DNA from: Kutzneria viridogrisea
GTDB taxonomy: Bacteria > Actinomycetota > Actinomycetes > Mycobacteriales > Pseudonocardiaceae
Length of the DNA: 64,000 nt
Assembly: GCA_014138725.1 (NCBI GenBank)
Contig: JACJID010000007.1
Location: forward strand, 310,001 to 374,000
Reading direction: 5' to 3'
The position numbers and the translations under genes were made by a program. The notes beneath the pieces were generated by a model, which had not been told where the DNA came from, made no database searches, and was given only the letters and a program-made list of their open reading frames with translations. Shown piece after piece: positions 8,371 to 22,900 of the stretch (position 1 is its first letter; each line of letters begins with the position of its first letter).

Positions 8371-9615
8371 TCACCTTTCTTGTTGAGGCAGAAACCCGGC
8401 CAGTGGTGTGGCTTCGGCCTGTCGGGGGAATCGGCGCAGCGTCCTGTTCGCCGTAGCCAGCACGGCCAGCAGCGCGATGCCCCCGGTACACACCAGCACG
8501 GCGACCTCCCCGCCAGCCAGTTCCACGAGCAGACCGCCCACCGCGGGTCCGGCCGTGCTGGCGATGCCCGCGACGACGCTCATCACCCCAGCTGTGCGGC
8601 CCCGGAGTTCGTCGGGGGTGAGCAGCAACTGGTAGGTCATGATCGTCGTGTTGGCGGTCGGGGTGAGCAGGGACATGCCGCAGAACAGGGCACCGAGCAG
8701 GTAGCCGTTGTGCAGCACGAGGGCCAGCGGGGTGAGCGCGACCAGCGCCCAGAACACGCTGATGATCGACAGGTACGGGCTGAGCACCTTGTGCAGCCAG
8801 GGAGCGAGCAGGGCGCCCAGCATGCCCCCGACACCGAGCACGGAGGCCATCAGCCCGATCTCGAACTCCGGCACCCCGCGCTGCCGGGCCAGGGCGACCA
8901 CGACCAGGTAGTAGGCGTAGAAGAAGAAGTTCAGGCTGACCGCGCACAGGGCGATCACGCGGAGCAACGGCTGCCGCACCAGCCAGCGCAGGCCCGCCGC
9001 GATCTCCAGGTGCAGCTCGCGCAGGGGCGCGCGGGCACGCTCCTGCTTCGGCATCTTCAGGAACAACAGGCCGACGAAGGCCAGGGTGTGTGTCACGGCG
9101 TCCAGCGCGAACGGCAGCCACGCGCGGATTCCGTACAACACACCGCCGAGCGCGTTGCCCGTCATCTGGCCGAAGTACCCGCGCGCCGAGTTCAGCGCGA
9201 CGGCCTGCCCCAACTGCTCGGCGGGCACCACCCTGGGCAGGCTCGCCTCCTCCGCGGGTTCGAACAGGGCACGGCAGGTCCCCATCACCGCGGCGACCCC
9301 GGCCATCAGCGGCACGTCGGCCACGCCCAGCCACAGCGCCACGACCAGCGCCGCGACGGCCAGGGCCTGCGCCGCCTCGCAGCACAGCATCAGCCGCTTG
9401 CGGTCCCAGCGGTCGGCCAGCGCCCCCGCGGGCAGACCGGCCAGCAGCTGGGCCGCCGAGTCGATGCCCATCACCAGGCCAGCCGCCACCGGGGACTGGG
9501 TCACCGCCAGCACCAGCAACGGGAAAGCCAGCACCGAGGCGCTGAACCCCAGCTCGGCCAGCGCCTGGCTGCCCCACAGCACCTGGTAGTTGCGGTTGCG
9601 CGAGAGCGGGATCAC
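8371..9615 (-). CDS. MFS exporter (EntS/MFS_3 type), probable peptide efflux
   Basis: This 414-residue protein has about 12 predicted membrane helices and the MFS loop [10 protein letters not shown] between helices 2 and 3, placing it with the EntS/MFS_3 exporters. Members next to NRPS genes usually export the finished peptide or siderophore. It starts with GTG at 9615, overlapping the NRPS stop by four bases (GTGA), with GGGGAGG at six bases. It is therefore coupled to the second NRPS and precedes mbtH. It is the only transporter in the operon and the best candidate for product export and self-protection. Confidence 0.9.
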   Translation of the reverse strand: MIPLSRNRNYQVLWGSQALAELGFSASVLAFPLLVLAVTQSPVAAGLVMGIDSAAQLLAGLPAGALADRWDRKRLMLCCEAAQALAVAALVVALWLGVADVPLMAGVAAVMGTCRALFEPAEEASLPRVVPAEQLGQAVALNSARGYFGQMTGNALGGVLYGIRAWLPFALDAVTHTLAFVGLLFLKMPKQERARAPLRELHLEIAAGLRWLVRQPLLRVIALCAVSLNFFFYAYYLVVVALARQRGVPEFEIGLMASVLGVGGMLGALLAPWLHKVLSPYLSIISVFWALVALTPLALVLHNGYLLGALFCGMSLLTPTANTTIMTYQLLLTPDELRGRTAGVMSVVAGIASTAGPAVGGLLVELAGGEVAVLVCTGGIALLAVLATANRTLRRFPRQAEATPLAGFLPQQER

Positions 9616-12600
9616 CGGGCACCTCCCCGGCAGTCACCGGCGATGTGCCGCAGCGCGGTGGCGAAGTCGGCGGCGACGGCCTCGATGGTGGCCTCGTCGA
9701 ACAGGTCGGGCTGGTAGTACCAGGCGAAGCCGAGCCGTCCGCCGGTCACCCCGCCGACCACCTCCACCGGGTGCGAGCCCCGGTCGGCCGGATCCTGGTC
9801 CTGGCCGAGGGATCCCAGCGAGGCCCGGTACAGCCCGTCGAGCTCCTGGTCCCCGGTCGCGTCCCACTGGCCGAGGTAGTTGAACGCCAGCCGAGGGCCG
9901 GTACGGGTCAACCGCTCCCGCACCTGTGGGGCACCGAGGTAGCGCAGTGCGCCGAACCCAAACCCGTTACCGGGTGTGGCGCGGAGTTGCCTGCGCACCG
10001 ACTTGACCAGTCCCCGCCACTCCCCCACAGTCACGTCGAGGGCGACCGGGAACACGGTGGTGAACCAGCCCACGGTCCGGGACAGGTCGATGTCGTCGAG
10101 AATGTCCTCGCGCCCGTGTCCTTCCAGGTCGATGCTGATCCGGTCGCGCCCGGTCCACCGGGACAGTGCCCAGGCGAGCGCGGCGAGCAGCACGTCGTTC
10201 ACCCGCGTGCGGTAGACCGTGGGCGCCCTGCGCAGCAGCGTGTCCGTGTCCTCGGCGTCGAGTTCGACCGAGACCGCCCGGGACGCCACGCCCCGGACCG
10301 GCACGTCGCGATCCAGTGGCAGGGCGCCGTCATCAAGTGCGGCGGCCCAGTGTTCAACCTCGCCGTCCAGTGCTCCGCTCACGGCGTACACGCCACTGCG
10401 CCGCGCCCACTCCCGGAACGAGGTGGACTTGGCGCCGAGGTCGATCCGCTCGCCACCCGCCGCCTGCCGGTAGCCGGTGTCGAGGTCCTCAACCAGGATC
10501 CGCCACGAGACCCCGTCCACAACCAGGTGGTGGGCCACCAGCAACAGGTGCGACCGCAAGTCCGCGCCGAGGTCGAACAGCACCGCCTTGAGCAGTGGAC
10601 CCCGCCCCAGGTCGAAGCCCGCGTGCACCTCGTCGGCGATCTTCCGCATCGCGGTCGACCGCTCGCGTTCGTCCAGTGTGGACAGATCGTGCACCTCGAG
10701 CAGTTCCACCGGCTCGATCGCGGCGTTGTGCTGACGCCACTGACCGTCGACCTGCTCGAACCGCATGCGCAGCGCGTCGTGCTGGACCACCAGGGCCTGC
10801 AACGCATCCCGCAGCGCGGGCACGTTCAGCGGGTCGGCCAGCTCCAGCAGGTTGGCTTGGTTGAAGTGGTGCGGGTTGACCGTGTGCGCCTCGAACAGCC
10901 AGTGCTGGATCGGGGTCAGCGGGACTTCGCCGACGACGACCTGGTTGTTCACCGCCGAGGTCTGCGCCGACGTGACGGCCGGGGCCAGCGCGGCGATCGT
11001 CTGGTGCAGGAAGATGCTCTTGGAGGTCAGTCCGAGTCCGGTCTGTCGGCACCTGGCCACGACCTGGATGCTCAGGATGGAGTCGCCGCCCAGCTCGAAG
11101 AAGTTGTCCTCCACGCCGACACGATCGACCCCCAGCACCTCGGCCCACACCTCCGCCAACCGCCGCTCGATCTCATCGCGCGGCGCAACGTATTCGTGTT
11201 CAGCACCAGTGAACTCAGGCTCAGGCAACGCCTTACGGTCAAGCTTGCCATTGGCGTTGAGCGGCATTCGCTCCAGAACCACGAACACCGCAGGCACCAT
11301 GTACTCCGGCAACCGCTCACGCAACCAGTCACGCACATCTGCCGAGCCCACCACGTAGGCAACCAATCGCCTGTGACCGCCGTCCTCACGAGCGATCACC
11401 ACCGCGTCGCACACTTCCGGGTGCTGCCGCAGCACCGCTTCCACCTCACCGGGCTCGATCCGGAAACCACGGATCTTCACCTGCCCATCGACCCGCCCCA
11501 GATACTCCAACACACCATCAGCCGTCCAACGAACCCGATCACCAGTCGCATACATCCGCGACCCCGCACCACCAAACGGATCAGCGACAAAACGATCAGC
11601 CGTCAACCCCGCACGCCCCAGGTAACCGCGCGCGACCTGACCACCAGCCAAGTACAACTCACCGACCACACCCACCGGCACCGGCCTCAGGCCCGCATCC
11701 AACACATAAGCCCGCACATTCGGCACCGGACGACCCACCAGCGGCCGATCACCCCGAACCGGCCACCACAACGCATCCACCGTGCACTCAGTCGGACCAT
11801 AGAAGTTATACACCGCAACATCCTTGGCGGCAGCCAAGGTCGCCCACAACGACTCCGGCAGCGCCTCGCCGCCCAGCATCAACACCTTCGGACGCCACTC
11901 ACCGGCCAACAACCCGGCCGCCACCAACTGCGCCGCGAACGACGGAGTCAGATCCAGGAAGTCGATCCGGTTCGCCGACACATACGACACCAGAGCGTCG
12001 GGGTCCCGGCGGGTCTCGTCATCGATCACATGCAACTCGTGACCAGCAGCCATCAACACCGGACCCTCCAACGAGGTGTCAAACGAGAACACCGCCGTCA
12101 CCGCAACCCGAGCCCGCCCCGGCAAATCCCGCACAAACCCCACACGATGACCCCACAACAAGTTCACCAAACTCCGATGCTCAACCACCACACCCTTCGG
12201 CAACCCCGTCGAACCAGACGTGTAAATCACATACGCCGAACTCGACGGACCGATGCGGATGGGTGGGTTCGTGTCGGGCCAGTCTTCGGCGCTCACGTCC
12301 GTCAAGACCGCGGCGACCTGCGCGTCCCGCAGCAGGAACTCGACCCGGTCAGCAGGGAGGTCCGGGTCCACCGGCACGTACACGCCACCCGCCTTGAACA
12401 CCGCCAGCATCGCGACCACGAAGTCCGCCGAACGAGGCATCATGACCGCCACTGCCTGTTCCGGCTCGACCCCGTCGGCGATCAGCTTGTGCGCCAACCG
12501 GTTCGCCCGGGCATTGAGTTCCGCGAAGGTCAGGCTGGTGCCCTGGAAGACCAGCGCGGTCGCGTCAGGAGTACTGGCCACTTGCGCCTGGAACACCTCG

Positions 12601-13954
12601 GTAAAGGTCAACTCCGGCACTGCCAGCGCGGTGCCGGTCCACTCCGGACGGACATCGGACCGCCAAGGCAGTTGCGCGAGCGGGCAGTCCGGGGCGCGCA
12701 CAACAGCGTCCAGCAGGGCAAGCAGGTGTCCGGTCATCCGCGCGACCGTGCACTGGTCGAACAGATCGGTGTTGTACTCGACCGCCCCGAGCAGCACGCC
12801 GTCCCGTTCCTGGAACTCGAAGGTCAGGTCGCAGGTGGCGGTGACCATCGGCAGCGCCACCTCCTCGACGCGCAGCCCGGCCAGCTCGGGTGCCCGGTCG
12901 GGCGCGTTCTGCAGGGTGACCATCACGTCGAACAGCGGGCTGCGACTGGTGTCGCGCTCCAGGTCCAACTCGTCCACGATCCGTTCGAACGGAACGTCCT
13001 GGTGGGCGAACGCGGCCAGCACCGTCTCCCGGACCGCGCGCAGCAGGTCGCGGAAACCCCGGCCACGGTCCACTTCGGACCGCAGGACCAGGGTGTTGAC
13101 GAAGAACCCGATCAGGTTCTCCAATTCGGCCCGGTCTCGGCCAGCCGTCACCGTGCCCACTGCGATGTCCTGCTGGCCGGTGTACCTGGCGAGCAGCACC
13201 TGGCATGCGGCGACCAGGGTCATGAACAGCGTGCCGTCCTGCGCACGGCCCAGGTCCCGGAGTCCGCCGGTGATCTCTTCGGGCACCTGGAACGCGTGCA
13301 CGGCACCTGCCGAGGTGCGTACCGCCGGGCGTGGCCGGTCGGTCGGCAGGTCCACCGGTTCCACCGAGGCCAGCTGCCTCGTCCAGTAGCCGAGTCGATC
13401 GGCCAGTTCGGGCCCGGACAGGTGCTCCCGTTGCCACACCGCGAAGTCCGCGTACTGGATCGGCAGTGCAGGCAGGTCGGCCTGTTCGCCGCGCACGGCG
13501 GCCTGGTAGAGCTCGCCCAGTTCGGCGGTCAGCACATCGCTGGACCAGCCGTCCGTGATGATGTGGTGCTGCACCAGGATGAGGACGTGCTCCTCGGCGC
13601 CGAGCCGGAGCAGCTTGACTCGCAGCAGCGGACCGGCGGCCAGGTCGAACGGCCGCGTACTCTCCTGCGCCACCACTCGATCGACCGCGTCAGCGGACAG
13701 TCCGGCCATGTCGAGCACCTCGACCTGGAACGGTTCTGGCTCGTGGATCCGCTGCACGCCGACTCCGTCGACGGAGCCGAACGTGGTGCGCAACGACTCG
13801 TGTCGGACGATCAGCGCAGTGAACGCCTCGCTGAGCGCGGTGACGTCGAGCGTGCCGTGAAGCCGGATCGCGGCAGGCGTCACGTACTCGGTGCTGTCCG
13901 GTTCGAATTCGTTCAGGAACCACAGGCGCTGTTGGGCGAACGACAATGGCAGCG
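9612..13954 (-). other. Module 10: C(LCL)-A-T-E, terminal module
   Basis: The pocket residues I read are DTEDMGFVDK, the same as module 9. Three acidic positions (239, 278, 331) point to a basic side chain, with Gln as an alternative. The terminal E domain has [11 protein letters not shown] and EGHGRED and should give a D-configured C-terminal residue. Nothing follows it but a few residues. Confidence 0.8.
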
Positions 13955-16900
13955 CCTCACCACGTTGTGCGGGTGGAATCCTCTCGGTGGTGCTCGTGGT
14001 CATCGGGACGACCTGGGCCAGCCCGGCAATGGTCGGTGTGCTGAACACTGCCCCCGGGGAGATGTCGGCGCCGATGGTGGTGCGGATCCGAGATGCCATG
14101 CGGATGCTCAGGATGGAGTCGCCGCCCAGCTCGAAGAAGTTGTCCTCCACGCCGACACGATCGACCCCCAGCACCTCGGCCCACACCTCCGCCAACCGCC
14201 GCTCGATCTCATTGCGCGGAGCCACGTATCCGTGCCCAGCACCGGTGAACTCCGGCGCGGGCAACGCCTTACGGTCAAGCTTGCCATTGGCGTTGAGCGG
14301 CATTCGCTCCAAAACTACGAACACTGCGGGCACCATGTACTCCGGCAACCGGTACCGCAGCCAGGAACTCAGATCGCCATCGGAACCCACCACATAGGCC
14401 ACCAACCGCTTGTGACCGCCGTCCTCACGAGCGATCACCACCGCGTCACGGACCTCAGGATGCTGCCGCAGCACGGATTCCACCTCACCGGGCTCGATCC
14501 GGAAACCACGGATCTTCACCTGCTCATCGACCCGCCCCAGATACTCCAACACACCATCAGCCGTCCAACGAACCCGATCACCAGTCGCATACATCCGCGA
14601 CCCCACACCACCAAACGGATCAGCGACAAAACGATCAGCCGTCAACCCCGCACGCCCCAGATAACCCCGCGCAACCTGACCACCAGCCAAGTACAACTCA
14701 CCAACCACACCCACCGGCACCGGACGCAAACCCGCATCCAACACATAAGCCCGCACATTCGGCACCGGACGACCCACCAGCGGACGATCACCCCGAACCG
14801 GCCACCACAACGCATCCACCGTGCACTCAGTCGGACCATAGAAGTTAAACGCCGCAACATCCTTGGCAGCGGAGAGAGTGGTCCACAACGACTCGGGCAG
14901 CGCCTCACCACCCAACATCAACACCTTCGGCCGCCACTCACCGGCCAACAACCCGGCCGCCACCAACTGCGCCGCGAACGACGGAGTCAGATCCAGGAAG
15001 TCGATCCGGTTCGCCGACACATACGACACCAGAGCGTCGGGGTCCCGGCGGGTCTCGTCATCGATCACATGCAACTCGTGACCAGCAGCCATCAACACCG
15101 GACCCTCCAACGAGGTGTCAAACGAGAACACCGCCGTCACCGCAACCCGCGCCCGCCCCGGCAAATCCCGCACAAACCCCACACGATGACCCCACAACAA
15201 GTTCACCAAACTCCGATGCTCAACCACCACACCCTTCGGCAACCCCGTCGAACCAGACGTGTAAATCACATACGCCGAACTCCACGGACCGATACGGGAC
15301 ACCGGCGCCGACGCGGGCCAGTCCTCCGCCGCCACGTCCTCGATCACCGCGACGGCGCCCGCATCGCGCAGCAGGAACTCGATCCGCTCCTGCGGCAGGG
15401 ACACGTCGATCGGCAGGTACACGCCACCCGCCTTGAACACCGCCAGCATGGCCACGACCACGTCAGCCGAGCGGGCGAGCCGCACGGCGACCACTCGCTC
15501 CGGCCCAACCCCGTCGGCGATCAGCTTGTGCGCCAACCGGTTCGCCTTCTGCTCCACCTCGGTGTAGGTCAACTCGGCGCCCCGGAACACCAGCGCGGTC
15601 GCGTCAGGAGTACTGGCCACCTGCGCCTGGAACACCTCGGGGAAGGTCAACTCCGGCACTGCCAGCTCGGTTCCGGTCCACTCCGGACGGACATCGGACA
15701 GCCAAGGCAGGTCACCGATCAGCCCATCCGGTTCGAGGAGCAGCACCCGCACCAGGTTGCACAGCTGACCGAGGACCCGCTCGACGGTGGACGCGTCGAA
15801 CAGCGTGGCGTCGTACCCGAGTTCGAAGCACAGCTTGTCGGTGAGGTGTGCGCTGAGCATGAGCGGGAAGTTCGTGGTGTCCTGCGCGTGCACCTCGCGG
15901 ACCCCGATCGACCCGCCGCCCGGCTCCGCACCGATCGGGAAGTTCTCGAAGACCACGGCGCTGTCGAACAGGCTGCTCCCGGCGGGCACCGAGCTCCAGC
16001 CCCGCAGCTGGGCCAGCGAGACGAAGTCGAAGCGGCGGGACTCGGTCTGCGCCAGCTGCAACTCGCGCAGCCACGACAGGACCCCGGCCCGATCGGACAC
16101 CCGGACCCGAGTGGGCACCGTGTTGATGAACATGCCGATCATCGACTCCACACCGGGCAGCTCGGCGGGCCGCCCGGACACGGTCGTGCCGAACACGACG
16201 TCCGGCTCACCGCCGTACCGGGCCAGCAGCAGGGCCCAAGCCCCCTGGACGAGGGTGTTGAGGGTGAGCCCGTGCCGCCGAGCCGCGTCACGCACCTGCG
16301 CCGACACCCCTGCGGACAGCTCGACGCGGACAGCCTGCGCGGACTCCGTGCTGTGCGAACGCAGCGGCAGCCGGTCGTAGGGCAACGGCGTGGCCGCGTC
16401 GAACCCGGCGAGCACCTCGCGCCAATGCCGTTCCGCCTGCTCCGCGTCCTGCCGGTCCAACCAGGTCAGGTAGTCGCGGAAGGGTCGGCGCGGGGCCAGC
16501 TGGGGCGCCCGGCCACTGGTGTCCGCCGCGTACTGCTCGCAGGCCTCGGCGAAGACCTGCCCGGTGCTCCACCCGTCCAGCAGCACGTGGTGCGAGGTCC
16601 AGACCAGTACCACCTCGTCCTCGGTGACCCGGGCGATCACCAGCCGCATCAGCGGCGGCTTGGCCAGGTCCAGGCCGAGCGCCCGGTCACGGGCCAGCAC
16701 CGATTCCAGTTCGGCGGCGACATCCGCTTCGCGCCAGTCGTACTGGTCGACCGGCACCACCACCTCGCGGTGCACCACCTGCACCGGATCGTCCAGACCG
16801 GCCCAGGCTATCCGGCTGCGCAGCACCGGTGTCCGATCCACCACCCGCTGCCAGGCCGCTGCCAGCGCCGCCGGGTCGTCCACTCCAGACAGTCTCATGT

Positions 16901-19900
16901 GGACCTGGTTGAAGTAGGCGCCCGCCTCGGGGTCGACCAGCCCGTGGAACAGGATTCCCGCCTGGAGCGGGGTGAGCGGGTAGATGTCCTCGACGTCCCG
17001 GCCGTCACCGGCCACGAGGTCCAGTTGCCGCTGGTCGAGCCGGGCCAACGGGAAGTCGGAGGGGGTTCGGCCACCGGTGTCGGGCCGCGCGCAGTGCGCC
17101 ACGATCTCCCGCAGCGCCTCAACCGTCCGCTCGGCGAGCCGACGGACCGTGGCCTGCTCGTGCACGGCGGTGGAGTAGGTCCAGCCCAGCTCCAGCTCGC
17201 CCTCGGCCACGATGCCGGTGATGTCCAGGAGGCTGGTGCGGGTGCTGTCGGGATCGATGTCCTGGCCGATACCGGGCAGCCACCGGCGGTACAGGCCCTC
17301 GCTGCTCTCGCCACCCCACTGCCCGTGGTAGTTGAAGGTGACCTGCGGCTGCACCTCGGGGGCGGTTCCGGCCAGGTAGCGCAGGGCGCCGTAGCTCAGA
17401 CCCCGGCTCGGCACGGCACGCAGTTGTTCCTTGACGGACTTGAGGGTCACGCCCCAGTCGTCACCGGGCACCTCGAGTGCGACCGGGTATTCGCTGGTGA
17501 ACCAGCCGACGGTGCGGGACAGGTCGAGCCCCTCGATGATCTCCTCGCGGCCGTGGCCCTCCATGCCGATGAGCACCCGCGCCGCGCCGGTCCACTCGGC
17601 CAGCACGCGGCCGACCGCGCTGAGCAGCACGTCGTTGACCTGAGTCCGGTACGTGTCCGGTACCTGGTGCAGCAGAGCGTCGGTGTCCCGCTTGGTGAGC
17701 CGGACCGACACCGTCTCGGTGGACTCCACGGTGTTCGGGCCGCTGCGGTCCACGGGCAGCGCAGGGACGTTGCGGTCCAGCGCGGCCCAGTACGCCAGGT
17801 CCCCGTCCAGGTGTCCGGCCCGCACGTGCTCGGCGAGCCGGGTCGCCCAGGTGCGGTACGAGGTCGTCGACGGGGCCAGTCGTACGGGCTGGCCGGAACA
17901 GACCTGGGTGTAGGCCGTTTCCAGGTCCTCGAACAGCACGCGCCAGGACACCCCGTCGACCACCAGGTGGTGCACGGCGAGGAACAGCTCGTGTCCAAAG
18001 AGGACGGCCCCGACCAGTGGACCGGTAACCGGGTTGAGCCCCGCCTGCACCTCGGTGGCCCTGGCCTGCCGATCCTCCCCGTCATACCGGACCAGGACGT
18101 CCGCGCAGCCGACCACGTCCTGCACCCAGTGCCCGTCAACCAGGGTGAACCGGCTGCGCAAGGCCTCATGGTGGTCGATCACGGCTGTCAGCGCGGTGCG
18201 CAGTGCGGCCTCGTCCACGTCCTCCGGCAACTCCACCAGCATCGACATGGTGAACCTGTGCGTGCTGGAGGTCTCGAGGAACCAGCGCTGGATCGGGGTG
18301 AGCGGGGCGGGCCCGGTGACCTCCAGTGCCGCTGGGGCCTCGGCGAACCGGGTCTCGGCGGCGAGTTCGGCCACGGTCTGCCGCTGGAAGATGTCCTTGG
18401 AGGTCACCCGGAGGCCGGACTGCCGGGCCCTGGCGACCACCTGGATGCTCAGGATCGAATCCCCGCCCAGGCCGAAGAAGTTGTCCCGCACCCCGACCCG
18501 CCGCACGCCGAGCACCTCGGCCCAGATCCTGGCCAGTTCCCGCTCCACCGCGGTGCGGGGCGCCAGGTAACCGGTGTCGGTGCCGCCAAAGTCAGGCTGC
18601 GGCAACGCGCGCCGGTCGACCTTGCCGCTGGAGTTGGTCGGCAGCCGGTCCAGCGGGACGAACACCGAGGGCACCATGTAGTCGGGCAGCCCGCGCTTGA
18701 GCCAGCCACGCAGGTCCGGCTCCCCGCTGACGACCACGTAGGCCACCAGCCGCTTGTGCCCGCCGTCCTCGCGAGCCACCACGACGGCCGCGCTGACCTC
18801 AGGGTGCCCGAGCAGGGCCGTTTCGATCTCCCCTGGCTCGACGCGGAAGCCGCGGATCTTCACCTGCTCGTCGACGCGGCCCAGGTACTCCAGCACACCG
18901 TCCCGGGTCCACCGAGCGCGGTCCCCCGTGGCGTACATCCGTGATCCCGGCTCGCCGAACGGGTTCGCCGTGAACCGGTCGGCCGTCAGCCCAGGCCGGT
19001 TCAGGTAGCCCCGTGCGACCTGGTCACCGGCCAGGTACAGCTCACCCGGCACGCCGACCGGCTGCTGACCTCCCCACGGGTCCAGCACGTAGGCCCGTAC
19101 GTTGGGCATCGGGCGGCCGACCATCGGCTGACCGCCCTGGATCGGCCAGCGCAGCGCGTCGACCGTGCACTCCGTCGGCCCGTAGTAGTTGTGGCTCGCC
19201 GTCCCCTCGACCACCGCGAGTTCCCGCCACAGCGCCCGCCCCACGGCCTCGCCGCCGAGCATGAGCTGGCTCGGTTGGTGCCGGTCGCCGCTGAGCAGCC
19301 CGGCGTCGATCAGCTCCCGCGCGTAGGTCGGCGTGAGGTCCATGAAGTCGATCCGGTGTCGCGCCACGTAGTCCACCAGCGCCTCGGTGTCCAGCCGGAC
19401 GTCCTCGGCGATCACGTGCAGCTCGTGCCCTGCGGCGAGCAGCAACAGCCCTTCCAGGGAGGTGTCGAACGAGAAGGCCGCGGTGAGCGCGCCCCTGATC
19501 CGTCCGGGACGGCTCCGGCGCAGCAGCTCGTGCCCGGCGAACAGGGTGATCAGCTGGCGTTGCTCGACCACCACGCCCTTCGGGCGGCCGGTCGACCCGG
19601 AGGTGTAGATGACGTAGGCGGGGTTCGAGGGCCGCACCTGGGTCGCCGGGGCGGTGTCCGGCCAGCCCTCGGCAGCGGTGTCCGTCACCACCGCGACGGG
19701 TTTGGCGTCGCTGAGCAGGAACTCGATCCGCTCCGCGGGCAGGGAAGTGTCCACCGGCAGGTACGCGCCACCGGCCTTCAGCACCGCCAGGATCGCCACG
19801 ACGACCTCGTGCGATCGGGGCAGCTTGACCGCCACGAGTCGCTCCGGCCCGACTCCGGCGGCGATCAGCTTGTGCGCCAACCGGTTGGCCCGGTGGTCCA

Positions 19901-22900
19901 GCTCCTCGAAGCTCAGTGCCGTGTCACCGAACACCAGCGCGGTGGCCTGCGGGGTGCGGGCCGCCTGCTGCGCGAAGACCTCGGCCAACCCCAGCTCGGG
20001 TACCGCCGTGGCCGTGTCGTTCCAGACCTCGGTGAGTTGCCTCGCCTCGGCCCCGGTCAGCAGGGACAGCTGGTCGACGGGCCGGTCCGGCGCCTGGGCC
20101 ACGGCGGTCAGCAGCAGCACGAGGGCCGCTGACATGTGCTCGATCGTGGCCGGGTCGAACAGGTCCGTGTTGTACTCGATCGCGCCGACCAGGCCGCCCT
20201 CGAACTCCTGGAACTCCAGGGACAGGTCGCAGGTCGTGCTGACCACCGGCAGTTCCAGCGGCTCGACCGCGAGCCCAGGCAGCTCCGGCGGGGCGCCGGG
20301 GGCGTTCTGGAGCAACACCATCACGTCGAACAGCGGGTTGCGGCTGGTGTCCCGCTCCAGGTCCAGGTCGTCCACCAGGCGTTCGAAGGGGACGTCCTGG
20401 TGTGCCAGCGCGTCCAGCACCGTCTTGCGAACCTGCTTGAGCAGCTGGGTGAACCCGGCTCGTCCGTCCACTTCGGACCGGAGAACGAGGGTGTTCACGA
20501 ACAGGCCGACGACTCGGTCCAACTCGGCGCGTTCCCGGCCGGACACGACGGTGCCGACCGCGATGTCGTCCTGGCCGGACCAGCGGTGCAGCAACAGCTT
20601 GCACGCCGCAACCAGCGTGATGAACAGGGTGGCGTCCTGCCTGGTGCCCAGTTCGCGCAGCTGCCTGGTCACCGCGGCCGACACCTCGAACTGCTGGGTG
20701 GCACCGGCCGAGGTGCGCACCGGCGGCCGGGGTCGATCGGTGGGCAGCTCCAGCGGCTGCACCCCGGACAGCTTGCACCGCCAGTACGCCAGCCGCTCCT
20801 CCACCGCCGGACCGGACAACTGGTCCCGCTGCCACACGGCGAAATCCGGGTACTGAACCGGTAGCGGCGGCAGCTCGGCGCCCGCGTAGAGCGCGCCGAG
20901 CTCCTCGATCAGCACGCCCATCGACCAGCCGTCGGTGATCACGTGGTGCAGGGTGATCGTCAGCACCTGCTCGGCGGGCCCCAGCCGCACCAACGAGGCA
21001 CGCAGCAGCGGGCCCTCGCGCAGGTCGAACGGACGTGTGCCGTCGGCGAGCAGCAGTGCGGCCAACTCTTCGTGACGGCCGGTCAGGTCCACCACCGGCA
21101 GCACGAACTCCGCGGCGGGGTGCACCACCTGCACGCCACGGCCGTCGATCGAGTCCAGGGTGGTGCGCAGCGACTCGTGGCGTGCAGTGAGCGCGGTGAA
21201 CGCCCTGTTCATGGCGTCCACGTCCAACTCGCCCCGCAACCGCACGGCGAACCGGGTGACGTACTCGGTGCTCTCCGGCTCGAACTCGTGCAGGAACCAC
21301 AATCGCTGTTGGGCGAAGGACAGTGGCAACGCGGCGTCCCGTGCCACCAAGGGAATCGTGTCGGCCCGCTCCGCGCCGAGCTGGCCCGCCATCCCGGCGA
21401 CCGTGGGGTGGCTGAACACCGCACGCGGGGACACCTGGACGTCCAGGGCCGACCTGAGCCGCGAGGCCACCTGGATGCTGATGATCGAGTCGCCGCCCAG
21501 CTCGAAGAAGTTGTCCTCGACGCCGACCCGGTCGACCTTCAGCGCCTGCGCCCACACCTCGGCGATCAGCCGCTCCGTGTCGTTGCGCGGGGCCACGTAC
21601 CCGGCGGTCGCACAGGGCGAGTCCGGGGCGGGCAACGCCGCCCGGTCGAGCTTTCCGTTGCGGGTCAACGGGATCGACTCCACCGTCACGAACGCCTGCG
21701 GCACCATGTGTTCCGGCAGCGAGGCAGCGGCCAGCTCACGCAGCTGCGCCGTGGTCGGCGGGACGCCGTTGGGGACCACGTAGGCCACCAGCCGTTTGCG
21801 GCCCGGGTCGTCCTCCCGGGCGATCACGGTGACCTGCGCGGCTGCCGGGTGTGCTCGGAGCACGGCCTCGATCTCGCCCAGCTCGATCCGGAACCCGCGG
21901 ATCTTCACCTGGTCGTCGGACCGACCGAGGTACTCCAACTCGCCGTCCGCGTTCCAGCGCACGACGTCCCCGCTGCGGTACATCCGCGATCCGGCCGCGC
22001 CGAACGGGTCGGCCACGAACCGTTCGGCGGTCAGGCCCGCCCGGTTGAGGTAGCCGCGCGCCAGGCCGGCACCAGCCACGCAGAGCTCACCGGGCACGCC
22101 GGGTGGGACGGGTCGCAGCTCGGGGTCGAGCACGTAGACGCGCAGGTCGGGGATTGGCACGCCGATCACGCTGGCGGCCCTGCCGCGGTCCAGCGCCACG
22201 TAGGAGACGTGCACGGTGGTCTCGGTGATCCCGTACATGTTGACCAGCAGCGGGGCGTCCTCGGCATGCCGCGAATACCACTGCGCGAGCCGCCGGGGGT
22301 CCAGCGCCTCGCCGCCGAAGATCACGTACCGCAGCGCCAGTTCCGCACCGTGATCGGCTCCGATCAGCTGGTAGAACGCCGACGGGGTCTGGTTGAGCAC
22401 CGTGACCCGTTGTTCGGCGAGCAGCCGCAGGAAGTCCTCCGGCGACCGGGACACGGCGTGCGACACCACGACGAGCCGACCGCCGTGCAGCAGCGGCCCC
22501 CACAGCTCCCACACCGAGAAGTCGAAGGCGTAGGAGTGGAACAGCGTCCACACGTCCCGGTCGTCGAAGCCGAACCAGTAGCTGGTGGCCGTGAACAGCC
22601 GCACCACATTGGCATGCGGCACCACCACGCCCTTGGGTCGGCCGGTGGACCCGGAGGTGTAGATCACGTAGGCCGGATTCTCCGGCAGCAGCGGCACCTC
22701 AGTGAGGTCCTGGGACCCGTAACCGTCCAGATCCAGTTCCTCGCCGGTCAGCACCAGCACCGGATCGGTGTCCGCCAGCATCGCGGCGATCCGCTCGGCC
22801 GGGTAGCCCGGATCGACGGGCAGGTAGGCGGCACCGGACTTGAGCACCGCGAGCACGGCCACGATCAGGTCAACCGAGCGGTCCAGGATCAGCGCCACGA

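Noticed and set aside
8165-9637. Single minus-strand frame joining MFS and MbtH regions
   Set aside because: Only its last 66-69 residues are MbtH; the rest is the exporter out of frame. Separate start sites are visible.
9645-18944. Very long open frame (about 3100 codons) on the plus strand opposite the NRPS
   Set aside because: It mirrors the GC-rich NRPS codons, has low-complexity His/Arg/Gln/Pro-rich translation and no domain; the minus frame is a clear NRPS.
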